Positions 1 through 9,921 are shown, counted from the stretch's first letter. The stretch is 28,367 bases of DNA from Chara braunii (GCA_003427395.1 BFEA01000023.1:848429-876795); one strand, 5' to 3'. Numbers and translations are program-made. Notes: generated from the sequence alone by a model not told the origin.

Positions 1-19
1 CTGCCCGCATCGGGGTGAT

Positions 20-24
<5 letters not shown>

Positions 25-95
<71 letters not shown>
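25..95. repeat. (GA)n microsatellite
   Basis: An uninterrupted GA dinucleotide run of about 70 bases. Open reading frames across it encode only alternating Arg-Glu or Leu-Ser and are not genes. Confidence 0.97.
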
Positions 96-97
<2 letters not shown>

Positions 98-98
98 A

Positions 99-190
99 TG
101 TAACTGTTTGAACGTCGTCAACGGACGTTCTCGTTCAAACGTGCGCGTTCAATCCCCCTCTGCGAGCGTTCAAACTCGTTCAAAGGCACC
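99..190. repeat. Cluster of GTTCAA/TTGAAC motifs
   Basis: About five copies of GTTCAA(A) occur in both orientations within 90 bases, next to the GA run. A second cluster lies at 1303-1394. This could be the degenerate ends of an old mobile element. No function is evident. Confidence 0.4.
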
Positions 191-400
191 ACGTGGCAGG
201 GGCAGGAAAAAATCAAACCCGAACCCCCCCCCAGCATCCGCGCGTCGTGCACCACCCTTGGGCGCGTGGCATTAAAAAAAAGAAGTAAAAAAAAAAAAAA
301 AAAAAAAAACCCCACCCAAACATATACGCACGCACACCAATACACATACATATATTTATACACACACACACATGCACTCCTTTTTTTTTGTTGGGTGGGG

Positions 401-404
<4 letters not shown>

Positions 405-452
<48 letters not shown>
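405..452. repeat. (GA)n microsatellite
   Basis: A second GA run of about 48 bases, preceded by a poly(A) run (about 285-309) and a short (CA)n stretch (about 359-373). Confidence 0.97.
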
Positions 453-453
<1 letters not shown>

Positions 454-582
454 ACTGGATCCCCTTAGCACGACTCAAAGGGCCCATGCACGCAATTGGG
501 AGGGTCCTCGCAACAATAAAGTGCACACCCTTCACCAAATTCGAGGCAGGCAGTGAGTATGACATAAAGCACGAGCTGGCCG

Positions 583-893
583 AATATATACTCAGGATTC
601 AAATTCAGGTCTGAGTTTCAACAGTTATGGGTTGCCCACGTCGCTAGGCCGTGTTGGTCTCTGCACGTGATTCTCAGGGCATGACTGCAGTACTCATGGA
701 ATGTGCAAAATTAAAATGAATCTTCTGCAGAACCTGGAATAATACACAACCATATGTTTTGTCTTTTGTGCATGTGGTGAGTAATGGCCCTTAGGGCCAC
801 TTCACGTATTAAAAAGAAAACGAGAAAAAAAAAAAAAAAAAACATTGACCCATAACCGAGATGTACAGACCTGAATTCATATCCAGACTATAT
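583..893. repeat. Imperfect inverted repeat (possible foldback element)
   Basis: The left arm (about 583-633) and right arm (about 842-893) are reverse complements with mismatches. Both contain an AATTCAGGTCTG-type core and, toward the loop, a GTTATGGGT-type core. The loop of about 210 bases ends in a poly(A) run. No coding sequence is visible inside. It may be a degraded MITE or a foldback of two insertions. Confidence 0.45.
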
Positions 894-1302
894 ATTCTCT
901 ACTCACGCTGGCAAGTGGAAGTTTGAAGTCCACCTTTGCTGCACGTGGGGTCCTAGCTAATTCGTTGTAATGGCACTTCGAAAAAAAGTTTGGACACAAT
1001 AAGGAGAAAAAAAAAAAAAAAAAGGACATGAATGCTAACATGCCTATGCATGTGGCAATATTTTTGGGGTGTGGCGTAGCCCTCACTTTCATCCCTCTTG
1101 CTTTCCGATTTTCAGAAGTGAGAGGAGTATTTGCTGCATTATATGCACATATTTTTTGCCACATACGGATGCTTTGTTTTTTTTTTTACCATTATTTGGT
1201 CGTCTTTTTTTTTTTTTGCAGGGTCGTTGGCCTCTCTCCCGCCACCCAGTCCCCCCTGCACCCCGAACCTGCCGCCCCTAACACTACATGGCTTCTGTGC
1301 GA

Positions 1303-1394
1303 ACGCGTCAAAAGCATTCAGCCGCGTTCAGTGAACGTGCGTTCAACGCGTTCAAAAGTTGAATGCAAAACGCACATTCAATGAACGCGCGGCA
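1303..1394. repeat. Second GTTCAA-rich cluster
   Basis: Many overlapping GTTCA/TGAAC motifs in both orientations, followed by a short GA and poly(A) run, repeat the composition of the cluster at 99-190. The stretch from 900 to 1300 between them holds only poly(A)/poly(T) runs and unremarkable sequence. Confidence 0.35.
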
Positions 1395-1448
1395 ACAGAG
1401 AGAGAAAAAAAAAAAAAAAAAAACGGAAAGTAAGCGATGAGCTTCTTC

Positions 1449-2155
1449 TTCTATCCCTCTACGCCATTTTGGTTCTTCTTCTTTCCTTCTGACTCTTCTG
1501 AGCAATTTTGGTATTAGGCCTGACGCGAGTCGCCCCTCTTTTTCCTTTCTGGATTGACATTCGGACTTGTCATGTGCTCTTTTCTGTTGACATGTACGTT
1601 TTCATTTGCTCTCCTCATGTATTGATTAACGATTGTTGTTTCTCCCTCCCCTTCTCTGTCCTATTGGATTGATGGATCTAATTGATTGATCTCTAATGAT
1701 TGGACCTTGCTTGATTCCGGAGATGTTCTCTGAACCTCAACTAAAAACTAGATGCGTGGATGATAGGTGTGGTTTTGTCTATGCATGAATAAGATAGGCA
1801 TGATAGACTATTAGATGACCAATGCACTATAGGATGATGTTGTGGTGTTCTTCTTCTATCCCTTTGAACAATTTTAGTATCTTGCGCAAGTCGCTTTTGC
1901 TTTACTAGAATGACATCCCTAATCTTTTCTTTGTTTGTCTCTACTGATTGATGCATGATTGCTTCTCCCACTTTGTTCTTCCCTCTATATGGATGGGCCA
2001 CATTGATTGGTTAGTTGCCTACGATCGAATATTGTACGACCTCCATGCATGAATGATTGTCACCTTTTTTTTGTTTATGTATGCATGAAACTGGACGCGT
2101 GGACGATGGGTATTTGTCTGTCGAAATTAAATAAGCATGCTAGATGATCAAATGT
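1449..2155. repeat. Diverged tandem duplication, noncoding
   Basis: Two unequal units begin near 1449 and 1849. Shared landmarks are CTTCTATCCCT, CAATTTT(G/A)GTAT, a CG(C/A)AGTCGC-like block and, near the ends, AAACT(A/G)GA(T/C)GCGTGGA followed by a TAGATGA block. The divergence is high and frames are interrupted, so an old noncoding duplication is likely. Confidence 0.5.
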
Positions 2156-2524
2156 TTATCTCACGGTAGGACTATCCACCCTCGGACCTCGGTTAACGGG
2201 GGAGCGCGTACGAGACGTGGGTCATTGGTCCTTGTCCATCGAACCAACGGGCAGCTGTGTGTCTTTTTAACGGGGAACGGGGGAATTAAACTCCTGTTGA
2301 ATCTCGTTAAATTCGAAAAAAAAATGTTGAATTCGCGTTAAACGCGAAAATGGGCCGCTCCCGCGCTTTTCGAAAAAATAAAAATCATGCGCAGGGTCTG
2401 GAACACGTGGCCCTAGGCAAAAAATAATAATAATAATAAAATAAAATAAAATCCCCCCAACCCCTAAAGCACCTTTCATCCGCCCCCACATCCCCTAACC
2501 CCCAACGCCCCAGTTATGTGTGTG
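2156..2524. other. No gene seen
   Basis: This stretch has short A-runs, an AATAAT/AAATA run near 2426-2450 and C-rich sequence. I see no supported coding sequence or RNA. Confidence 0.6.
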
Positions 2525-3044
2525 CAACAAAAAAATTCCCACGAGCAATGAAAGTTAAAAAAAATCTCATTAAAAAAAAACCTTAATATTTATACATTAT
2601 CATTCCAATATTCGTCCAGTTCTAAAACTTCTAGTTTTATTTGATAAGTTTCCGTCTGAATATGAGTTTTCCCTTCCAGCTACATCTATTTGCTCAAGAT
2701 GAAATGAAAGTCTCGACGAGTTTATGAAATGTTTTAATTAAATTTTCATTCTACTACAACAAATATCTTCTTATTTAGATTGGATTAACCTATTTATGAC
2801 TGAAAGTTTTTACTTAGAATGATAGTCCAATTAAAATATTTCATGAACTCATCCAGACTTTCATTCCCTCTCTAGCATGTAGTTCAAATAAGAAGGGATA
2901 CCCCATTCTTGGAAGGAAAATTTTCGAGTACGACGGAAAATTTTAAAATTGGAATGACATTTTTTAAGATAGAATAAAAATTTGAAATTTAAAATGTCAT
3001 TTTACTATAAAATGATTATTTAACTGTGGGAATTTTTTCTGTTG
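2525..3044. mobile_element. Foldback/MITE-like element
   Basis: The ends are inverted. The left end starts CAACAAAAAAATTCCCAC, and the reverse complement of the right end starts CAACAGAAAAAATTCCCAC. The arms continue inward: 2702-2752 and 2817-2868 are near-complementary over about 50 bases, sharing AATGAAAGTCT and a TTTTAATT block. The interior is AT-rich with no coding frame. The size (520 bp) and long imperfect hairpin fit a non-autonomous DNA element. The flanks are TG-rich, so I cannot define a target duplication. Confidence 0.6.
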
Positions 3045-3089
3045 TGTAGGTGTGTTGTGTGTGCACGTATCCCAGTTCATAATTATCGA

Positions 3090-3420
3090 TAGTTGGCGGC
3101 TCACTGGCCACATCCCAGCCAATAATCATCATCATTTGTAGCTGGCGGCAATACTGTCCGCATCCCAGCATATAATTGTCATCAATTGAAGCTGGCGGCA
3201 CACTGTCCACATCCCAGCATATAATCGTCATCAACTGAAGCTGGCGGCACACTGTCCACATCCCACCATATAATCGTCATCNATCAACTGAAGCTGGCGG
3301 CACACTGTCCACATCCCACCATATAATCGTCATCAACTGAAGCTGGCGGCACACTGTCCACATCCCAGCATATAATCATCTGAAGTTGGCGGCACTCTCA
3401 CCACGTCCCAACAAATGTTG
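3090..3420. repeat. 49-bp minisatellite
   Basis: Roughly seven tandem copies of a 49-bp unit containing GCTGGCGGCACACTGTCCAC and ATCCCAGCATATAATC. The outer copies are diverged. A single N at 3282, flanked on both sides by ATC, looks like an assembly join, so copy number is unreliable. The array lies just beyond the 3' end of the retrotransposon coding region. Confidence 0.9.
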
Positions 3421-3459
3421 AGGGCACACTGACCACGTTTCAGCATGTTTAGGCTGATG

Positions 3460-4017
3460 CTAGACGGCTCTCGGGCCTCGCCTCATCACTCTGCCCGAAC
3501 TCGGAATCAAATCTGCATCTCTAAGTATGACTTTTCGGAGTCGGGAGCCGGATACTATACCATGGGATCTCGTACCATCCATTTCTGCTAACTCATAGGC
3601 CTTACCTTCAACCTCTCTGATGATCTTAAATGGTCTCATCCACCTGGCCTCCAATCTCGTGGTCCACTGTGTCTCGAGAGATGTAACATGTAGAAGTACA
3701 ATATCTCCGACCTGAAGTCGTTCCTTCCTGATGTACCTCTTGCTGTTCCACCGTGTCTGATCAGATAATCTGCTATCTGACATCCTCTTTGTGGTCTCAA
3801 TTATGGCTTCATCCACTTCCTTGATCTGTCTGATCCTCAGCCTCAGCAACTCCTCGGTGGAGTACGACTCTCTCTGTGCCTCATGGGTCCAGGTCTCAAC
3901 CAGGTTCTCAATGGGAGAAGAAGCATACCTGTCATACCAGAATGTAATGAGCGCATAACCTGTAGTCCGTTTGACAGCCACATTGTCAGCATAGACTGCC
4001 GCCCTTAAGAAAGATGG
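3460..4017 (-). pseudogene. Integrase C-terminal region (GPF-like module)
   Basis: This continues the integrase frame after the TGA at 4018. It begins with the W-P-type segment before YADNVAVKR, then a helical region rich in Glu and Arg, then LQVGDIVLLH and a RWMRPFKI-like motif. The last corresponds to the GPY/F module of gypsy integrases, with Arg in place of the Gly. It ends with an L-R-K-type tail and TAG at 3460-3462. No chromodomain is recognisable. The 49-bp minisatellite starts about 40 bases downstream. Confidence 0.75.
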
Positions 4018-4902
4018 TCAGTTCTTGGAGTCGCCTTGACACCATTTTGATATAACATTCTTTGGTGTCCTGTGGTCATTTTCCACTGGTGCATTAGCCT
4101 GAGGATGATATGGTATCACAAATCTGATCCTGACTCCAAGTCTGAACATGAGTCTCATGACCATCTCGTTCTTGAACTCTGATCCCTGATCAGCCACAAA
4201 CTCACGTATGAAGGGGTACCTCAGGTAGATTTCCTCGATCCAATCTGCCACTGTCTTTGCAGTTTTCTTACGGATGACTTTTGCTTCAACATAACCAGAC
4301 ATNTTATCTCTCATGTTTAGTACATATTTCATTTCATCCTTACCAGGTGGCATAGTAATTAGATCAAGGTGAACAGTACTGCNAGGTTCAACAAGAANAG
4401 TGGGGTATAAGGGTTCAATCAATCTCATAGATGANATTTTCTGACAGGCTTCACATGACTTACAATATCTCATAACCATATCCCTTAGACCATCCCAGTG
4501 ATATAGTCGAGATACTTTATAGTATGTAGCATCAACACCCCTATGACCCCCTGCTAGAGCCTCATGCAGTGCGGCGATCACCTCTAGTTGCCTTTCCTTA
4601 CCACACACTACTCTCAGTGGCGATAGTCCTTCCTTAGCATCCACAAAAAGGTGACCCCTACGCAGCCTAAAGGTTCTCTTTGTTTTTTCATTATAGAATT
4701 CGTCCAACTGATTATTGTTCATTACCATACCGATCCTCTTATATTCCCTATCATACTTATCCTTCCTAAATCTCTCTTCAACGTCCTTATCTTGCTCCTG
4801 GTCATCCAGCTCATCCTCTATCTCATTCAGCCTTCGCTCAGTCATCCTTGAACTCTCTGCCAGCTCATGAGCTACAACAACAGTTTGTTCTACCATGTCG
4901 TA
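4018..4902 (-). pseudogene. Integrase (HHCC zinc finger and DD35E core)
   Basis: Integrase inserts the element cDNA into the host genome. A charged linker precedes the N-terminal HHCC zinc-binding module, seen as HEALAGGHRG, then YHWDGL and CKSCEACQ. The catalytic core shows VHLDLI (first Asp), FVADQGSEF (second Asp) and NAPVEN (Glu), with exactly 35 residues between the second Asp and the Glu. Ambiguous single bases (N) at 4302, 4383, 4398 and 4435 make four residues uncertain. A TGA at 4018-4020 separates it from the C-terminal module in the same frame. The triad residues are present, but the chain is truncated. Confidence 0.92.
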
Positions 4903-5574
4903 TCATCCTTCCTCCTCATCCTCTCGAGTTAGGAGGTGGTGAAGGTAAGGGTCTACCTTTTTTCCCCAGCAGTCTTCCCTGCTTGTTGATATGGCTAAAG
5001 CTGTATAACAACTGGGAGCAGGAGGTAGTCCTTCATCATCATCTTCCATAAGGAATTCGTCAACGAAGGGTGCCTCCTCAAGAGATTCATCATCTATTGA
5101 TCCCCATTCTATGCGGCTCAATCCATCGGCTCGATTCTTTTCATTAGGTACCTTTTCCAATACAAAATCATACGTCCATATATGAGTTATCCACCTACTG
5201 ACTGTAGCATCTACCTGTTGATGCCTCTTAACAACCCCGATTGCCGCTGTGGAATCCGTTCTTAGAATAAATCCCCGCCCCATAACATACTGTCTAAACA
5301 CCATGAGACTGTGCAGGATCGCCAGAAGTTCCTTCCTGAACTGAATATAGTCTCTCTCGACCGAATTAAGGGTGCGACTCTCAAACCTAAGTGACCTTTC
5401 TTTACCATTCTCATCTCGCTGCACGAGCACCCCTCCCAATGCTATTGGGCCGCCGTCGACTTCGAAGATGAAGGGCCTCTCCCTTTCATCGTCGAAGTAG
5501 GGTACTCCTAATACGACCCCGCCATCTCTTAGCTTATCTTGAAGTACCCGCGCAGCCTTCTCTCTTTGGTCAGA
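4903..5574 (-). pseudogene. RNase H domain of gypsy pol
   Basis: This domain degrades the RNA strand of the RNA-DNA hybrid. It follows RT in the same frame and is open from 5574 to the TGA at 4903-4905. Acidic catalytic positions are recognisable: FEVDGGP (first Asp), the Glu in SVERDYIQFRKE, the Asp in RTDSTAAI and the final NRADGLSR, matching the usual N-x-x-A-D-x-L-S-R. An Asp/Glu-rich linker to integrase follows. The stop is followed in the same frame by the integrase part, so this is one pol frame cut by a nonsense change (CGA or TGG to TGA). Confidence 0.85.
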
Positions 5575-6750
5575 TCATTTTAAGCTAGCTCCTTCTCTAA
5601 GGGGCTCGGCTATCTTGGCAAACCCGGGGATGAAGATCCGCTAGAAACTGAAGACCCCTAGGAATCTCCTTACTTCCCCAACCGTTTTTAGAGGCATATG
5701 TCAGTTCAGGAGTTTATCCACCTTTTTTGGATCGGGGCTACTTCCTTCAAGGAAACACTTAAAACACAAGGTCGTTACCTCCCTTTGGAACAGTAATGAT
5801 TTCGGCCCGCTTGCTGTTAGGTTGTATTTAGTCAACCTTTCTAGAACTTTCGTTATTCCTTGCGCATGTTCCCATACAAACTGCCTGACTCAACCATCCA
5901 CTAATGTCTCATTTTTTTCCTTCGGTTCTTTAACTGGATTGTCGTCAATGTATGAAAACGTAACCTCTGGGCATATGTCCTCCATGACCTTCAGCATATC
6001 TCGCTGAACGACCGCGACCCCATTCGTCCACCTTTGAGGCACCACACACATTTGTATGAGGCCTCTTGGTGTATGCATGGCAGTCATAGGTCGACTAGTA
6101 GGGTCTATCGGAAACTGGTCATAGCTAGAGTACAAGTCTATTAGGGAGTAGATGCTCCTTCCGGCAAAAGACTCGGCCAATAGATCCGCGTTGGGTAAGC
6201 TACCCGCATTGCGAACCGTTACCGAATTCAACTTTTGCAAGTTCTATATCCAGCGTAGGTCACCACCTGGCTTCCAAAAACAAAACCAATGATTAGCGTA
6301 AGCTCCATCAGCTGGTTCCGCAACGTTGGAGGCGATCTTCTGATTTATGTACTTCATTACCTCTTTTTCTTCCTTTTGGGCATATTTCGTGGGTCTGTCA
6401 TTCCAATGCGTGTGAGGAACGGTCCAGATATTGACCATCTTGATCATGTCAACGTCCACTCGTCCTCTTTCCTCATCATTAAAAGAAAAGACACCACTGT
6501 ACTTCTGACATAATTCATATATAAAAACCCTCTCAGTCGGCAGAAGGAAGTCATCGGTTCCTACCTTCATTATCTTGAACCTCTCTGGGGTAATTCTCCC
6601 TCCTTTTAATGCAGCCTCTCTGAATCTTTTAATTATCTTTCTCTCATTCTCTAACGCCTCATTGTGATCTTTCTCTTTCAAAAATGCCACCGGATTCTTC
6701 TTAACGTCCTTGCGCTTATACTTCCTCTTAGATCCGGTGGCTATTTTTCT
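5575..6750 (-). pseudogene. Reverse transcriptase, broken
   Basis: This RNA-dependent DNA polymerase domain copies the element RNA. Visible motifs in order are the entry region with FWKPGGDLRW, motif A as LIDLYSSYDQFPI (catalytic Asp after LI), a VVPQRWTNG motif B-like block, and the catalytic box YIDD at 5941-5952, intact. The thumb/connection region has the gypsy-typical TVGEVRRFLGV and IPGFAKIAEPL. Stops at 6244 (TAG), 5890 (TGA), 5701 (TGA), 5641 (TAG) and 5575 (TGA) cut the frame. At 5701 and 5575 the family usually has Trp, and at 5890 the codon is one transition from CGA (Arg). The assignment is secure and the gene is inactive. Confidence 0.9.
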
Positions 6751-7591
6751 AAAAAAGGACCAGTCGCAGAGAAGGTGAGCAGCATCGTGCCAGCTTTGGC
6801 TGCCCTCACAGCATTCTTGAATCCTTCCAACTCTCTCTTGTTGCCCAGCTCCTTCTCTTTATCCAGAAGCTTGAGCATCTTCCCGATATCATTCACCTTA
6901 ATCGTGGTCTTCTTGTCTATTATTTCACTTTCTTTCAGTTTTGCCCGTACTTCCTCAATCAGCTTGTTAGATTCTCTATGCTTAAGAGAGTTAACATGTC
7001 GCTGATGACGAGGATGATGCCTATCACTTATCACAAAAGTCTGTTCTTGACCATTGTTAGGATCCTGGAGAGAAAGCCAGGCTGCCCCATCATGGCCAAA
7101 GAATGCACAAACCTCCATTCTATGTAGGAAAGGGACTCCGAGAATGCAATCATGATCCAAGTTGGGGACCACAAAACAGAGGATCTCGGCCCGTAAAGTC
7201 CCAATTCGAATAGGCAAATCATCAATAAAACCTTCCAAAAGCAGAAACCCGGCTATATTGGAAAGCTGATGATTGGCCTTTCTGTCTATCCCGAGCCCAC
7301 ATGATCTCATTGTGTCTGAGGACATAATTACCATCTCGGCTCCAAAGTCTACTAGAGCTCTGACTTTCACGCCATTTACGGAGATATTCAAATATTCGCA
7401 TGACATGTTGTCAAACCTCATCTTGATACCAGGCGGGGCTCTTTCCACGTGCTGAGGGAAGAGTCTTATACTATTGATTTCTACCTTTCGCCTTTCAACC
7501 ATCTTCTTAAGTTCTTCCTTAAACTTAGGTACCAAGGCTACTTCTTCTTTCCAGGATAGGGTGATCTCGGTCTCCTCGAGTAATTTTTTTT
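6751..7591 (-). pseudogene. Retropepsin-type aspartic protease region, out of frame with neighbours
   Basis: This protease would cleave the Gag-Pol polyprotein. The frame is open across the whole segment but lies +1 relative to gag and RT. The active-site loop is VDFGAE (DFGA at 7338-7349). The family has D-S/T-G-A here, so the Ser/Thr is replaced by Phe (TTT at 7344-7346, one C-to-T change from TCT). The later ILGVPFL matches the conserved I-L-G flap-proximal motif of retropepsins. A Lys/Glu-rich linker follows, and the frame ends at TAG 6741-6743. The segment enters through an A8 run (T8 on the plus strand, 7584-7591) and exits at a T6 run (6751-6756 plus strand). It is probably catalytically dead. 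Confidence 0.75.
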
Positions 7592-9063
7592 ACTACTTCA
7601 TCTATCGATATCCCTTCCTCGGCTTCGGATCTCAAGACCATCCTTCTCTTCTTTCTGGCAACTTCCTTTCCTTTCCCTTCCTTCACTAGGTCCTTGGTCC
7701 CATCTATCAGCTGGTCTAACTCTCTTTGAGCCTTCTCTCGCTTTTTCTCTTCGACCTCTTTTTGGCTGATATGTGATACATTCAGACTTTGACTTCCGGG
7801 ATTGTCGTCTCGAGCCACTATCTCCGGAGGTAGCATACCATCAAAGGTAATAACATTAACTCTAGTCTTCTTCTTTTTATCCTTATTGGCCCTAGCCTGT
7901 TCTAGGACAACTGCTCGCATCCCTTCTTTGACTCGGAAATCTATCTTGTTCCAATTGGCATCAGAGACGTGCCCATTGACATTCTTTTTGACAATCCCTT
8001 TTTCGAGTTTCTTCTCCACTAAAGGGCACCGAGTTATAGTATGGTCTTCCTCGTCACAATAATAACATCGGAAGGGGTCATCTCTCCTTTGTCAATCTCG
8101 ACTCTTATTATCTTTCTTCCAATCCCGGTCGTGCTTCTTTTTTTGTCTCTCTTTTCTCCTTCGCCTAGCGTCATCATCATCACTACTCTCACTCTCACTT
8201 TCACTCTCCTCTTTTTGTTTCTCCTTTTTTCTTTCTACCTTACCTTCTTCGGCTCCAACAAGTGCTTGAGTTGCTGGGGCAGAAAGGGTTAACTTTTCGA
8301 AGCTACCAAGCTTAACGAGAAGACTAAGGATCTCTTCGGCCTTCAAGTTTTCTCCCTTAACTGCCTCAACATTTCCTTCTCTTGCACTAGTGATTGCTTT
8401 CATCTGTTCCAGAGACCACTTCCGGTTTGACACCGAAGGTAGTTCACGAACCATCCCAACCACTTCATCCCACTTCAGAAGATAATGAGCAGCGCGGCTT
8501 ACCACACTCTTTCTTTCATCCTCTGCAAAATTAGTTAGCATGACATGACACTTCTGGGCCTCATCTAGGAAGGGTACTCTCCACGCAACCCGCTCAAAAT
8601 CCTCTAGGAATTGATCAAGGGTTGCATATTTTGAACGTCGCACTTCCAACAAATTTTGCATGGTCGTTGGGACGTCATACTATGCATATTCTTCCAGCAT
8701 CTTTTGTCTAACCTCGACCCATGTTGTCAGTCTTTGTGTCGTTTTTGTCACCGACACCCTCATCTTAGGCTCAACATAGGCGAGCAGAGCTTTCAACTTC
8801 TGTTTGTCTGACCAACCGTGACTCATACCGAAGACGTCATAGTCTTCCAGGAACCCCCTAACCTTGGTTTCATCAAAGCAGGGTATGTTCTCTGGAGGTA
8901 CCTTAGCTCTTGGAAGGTCTAGACGAACATTCATAGTGTCCATCCCGGTCTTCATGGCCTCTATCCTTTTCAACATTTCTTGTAAAACAGTAGTAGTGGT
9001 CACTTTCTTGTCACCTGCGGAGGAACTAGCAAGGTTCTGCCTTGCGTCCGGTCCCCTGACCAT
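7592..9063 (-). pseudogene. gag: gag (capsid and zinc knuckle), broken
   Basis: This is the structural protein of the retrotransposon particle. The N-terminal third contains a coiled-coil-like stretch, and then a Retrotrans_gag-type capsid region runs from roughly 8200 to 8900, with aromatic landmarks such as FLEDYDVFG and, after the first stop, FLEDFERVAW. A Ser/Glu/Asp then Lys/Arg-rich linker follows, and then a CCHC zinc knuckle at 8026-8067 of form CX2CX4HX4C. Its sequence is CYYCDEEDHTITRC, with Asp in the usual Gly position. The C-terminal part is Lys/Glu-rich and charged. Stops at 8680-8682 (TAG) and 8092-8094 (TGA) interrupt a single frame. The start at 9063 is the first ATG of the frame, 25 bases after the stop of the upstream small ORF. 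Recognition as gag rests on the knuckle, the capsid-like region and the position before protease. Confidence 0.85.
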
Positions 9064-9088
9064 CTTGGCTGATTTACTGGTTAAACTC

Positions 9089-9510
9089 TTATTTATTCCT
9101 GAACCTTTTCTCTCTTATGATTGCGTTTAGAATTGGTTCCCATTTTCTGCCGTCGGTAAAACTTTCCGACAAAACCGGTTCTGAAATCCTGTCAAACACA
9201 ATCGGTGCTATGTTACTCACTACTCTTGCCCATTTTTTTTCTAACTCTCTCTTTTCTTGATCAACTGTATTACTAATCCAGCTTCGAAAAATTCGCGATC
9301 TGTCTCTCTTTCTCTTAACGAGGGAACATAGGGTCGAATATCGTACTCACCAGTGTCAAGGAACTTCACCACAAGGATATACGTCTTCCCAAGTGCGTGT
9401 TTCTCCTCCAGGGATATGCAACGTTCTATCTTGTACGAGAAAGTTCCTCCACCGGTAAAAGGAACTAGGGTGTCAAGTACTGTCGTGACTGCCGGACAGT
9501 AACCAGTCAT
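9089..9510 (-). pseudogene. Unknown module, copy F (nearest to gag)
   Basis: Not a family I recognise. It starts at ATG 9510, three bases after the stop of the preceding ORF, and ends with TAA at 9089-9091, 25 bases before the gag ATG. Landmarks shared with copies A, B and D are a GGGTFSYK block (GG-x-F-x-Y), a Cys, then FLDTGEYDIRPYV, then a helical stretch, then W...VFDRISEPVL, SFTDGRKWEPILNA and a basic end. The first half reads in one frame to a TAG at 9241-9243. The second half continues one frame over, with the slip in the GA/A-rich run at about 9233-9255. It is a decayed copy of a roughly 130-residue domain. Confidence 0.6.
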
Positions 9511-9513
9511 TGC

Positions 9514-9843
9514 CTAATTCTTAACTTCTCTTAGTATCACTCTCAACCTTCCATATTTATCATAGACTTTGTGCTCGCCTTCTACTCCATAGACGCCGGT
9601 GTCAATATAGAGTTCATCTTCGGCCTCGTCGATGCTAGACGCGCCTCTCCTGATTTCTACTACCTCTGTTACTGGATCTCGAACCCTCCTACAAATCAAA
9701 GTTCCTAACAAGCATTGGTCCTCACGGCTCCAACCGCGAATGAGGGCTCTCACCTTCTCAGATTCTTGTCTTGTCATCTCCTTCTCTATCCTCTGTCTTA
9801 CTAAGTTACCTTCAATCGGACTTTCACGATTGCCTTTCGCCAT
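9514..9843 (-). pseudogene. Unknown ORF E, 109 codons
   Basis: Unrecognised, charged and helical: RQRIEKEMTRQESEKVRALI, then a Cys-containing LLGTLICRR, then an acidic stretch and a Gly/Tyr-rich end (VYGVEGEHKVYDKYGRL). It is in the same frame as copy F and separated from it by TAG 9514-9516. The pair may once have been one protein. Frame-shifted codons just upstream (about 9845-9930) read as further coding sequence, with LDKGGKLVGFLDRN, and connect to copy D. Confidence 0.4.
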
Positions 9844-9921
9844 CTCATAATTTCTTCATCTTTAGTCAGTCCTGCATTCACCGAGTTTCTGTCTAAGAAA
9901 CCAACAAGTTTCCCGCCTTTG

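Larger units (their letters stand above)
3460..9063 (-). mobile_element. Degenerate Ty3/gypsy LTR retrotransposon, internal coding region
   Basis: One minus-strand reading frame can be followed from gag (start 9063) to a final TAG at 3460-3462, about 1,867 codons. The domain order gag, zinc knuckle, protease, RT, RNase H, integrase is diagnostic of Ty3/gypsy; Ty1/copia has integrase before RT. The coding frame is broken by nine in-frame stops: 8680, 8092, 6244, 5890, 5701, 5641, 5575, 4903 and 4018 (lowest coordinate of each codon). The protease segment is displaced by a +1 change near 7584-7591 and restored by a -1 change near 6751-6756. I could not find an LTR pair, primer-binding site or polypurine tract by eye, so the outer boundaries are unknown. 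As it stands the copy cannot encode a complete polyprotein. Confidence 0.92.

Noticed and set aside
15-614. Open frames on both strands through the GA runs
   Set aside because: They encode only R-E or L-S repeats and homopolymers; they arise from the microsatellite.
3090-3420. CRISPR-like array
   Set aside because: The whole 49-bp unit is repeated with no unique spacers, in a eukaryotic context; it is a minisatellite. The same applies to the arrays at 13.4-17.7 kb.
4018-8682. Alternative genetic code with TGA/TAG reassigned
   Set aside because: The stops replace different residues (Arg, Gln, Trp-like sites) and coexist with frame changes, so pseudogene decay is simpler. The intact 510-residue frame uses none internally.
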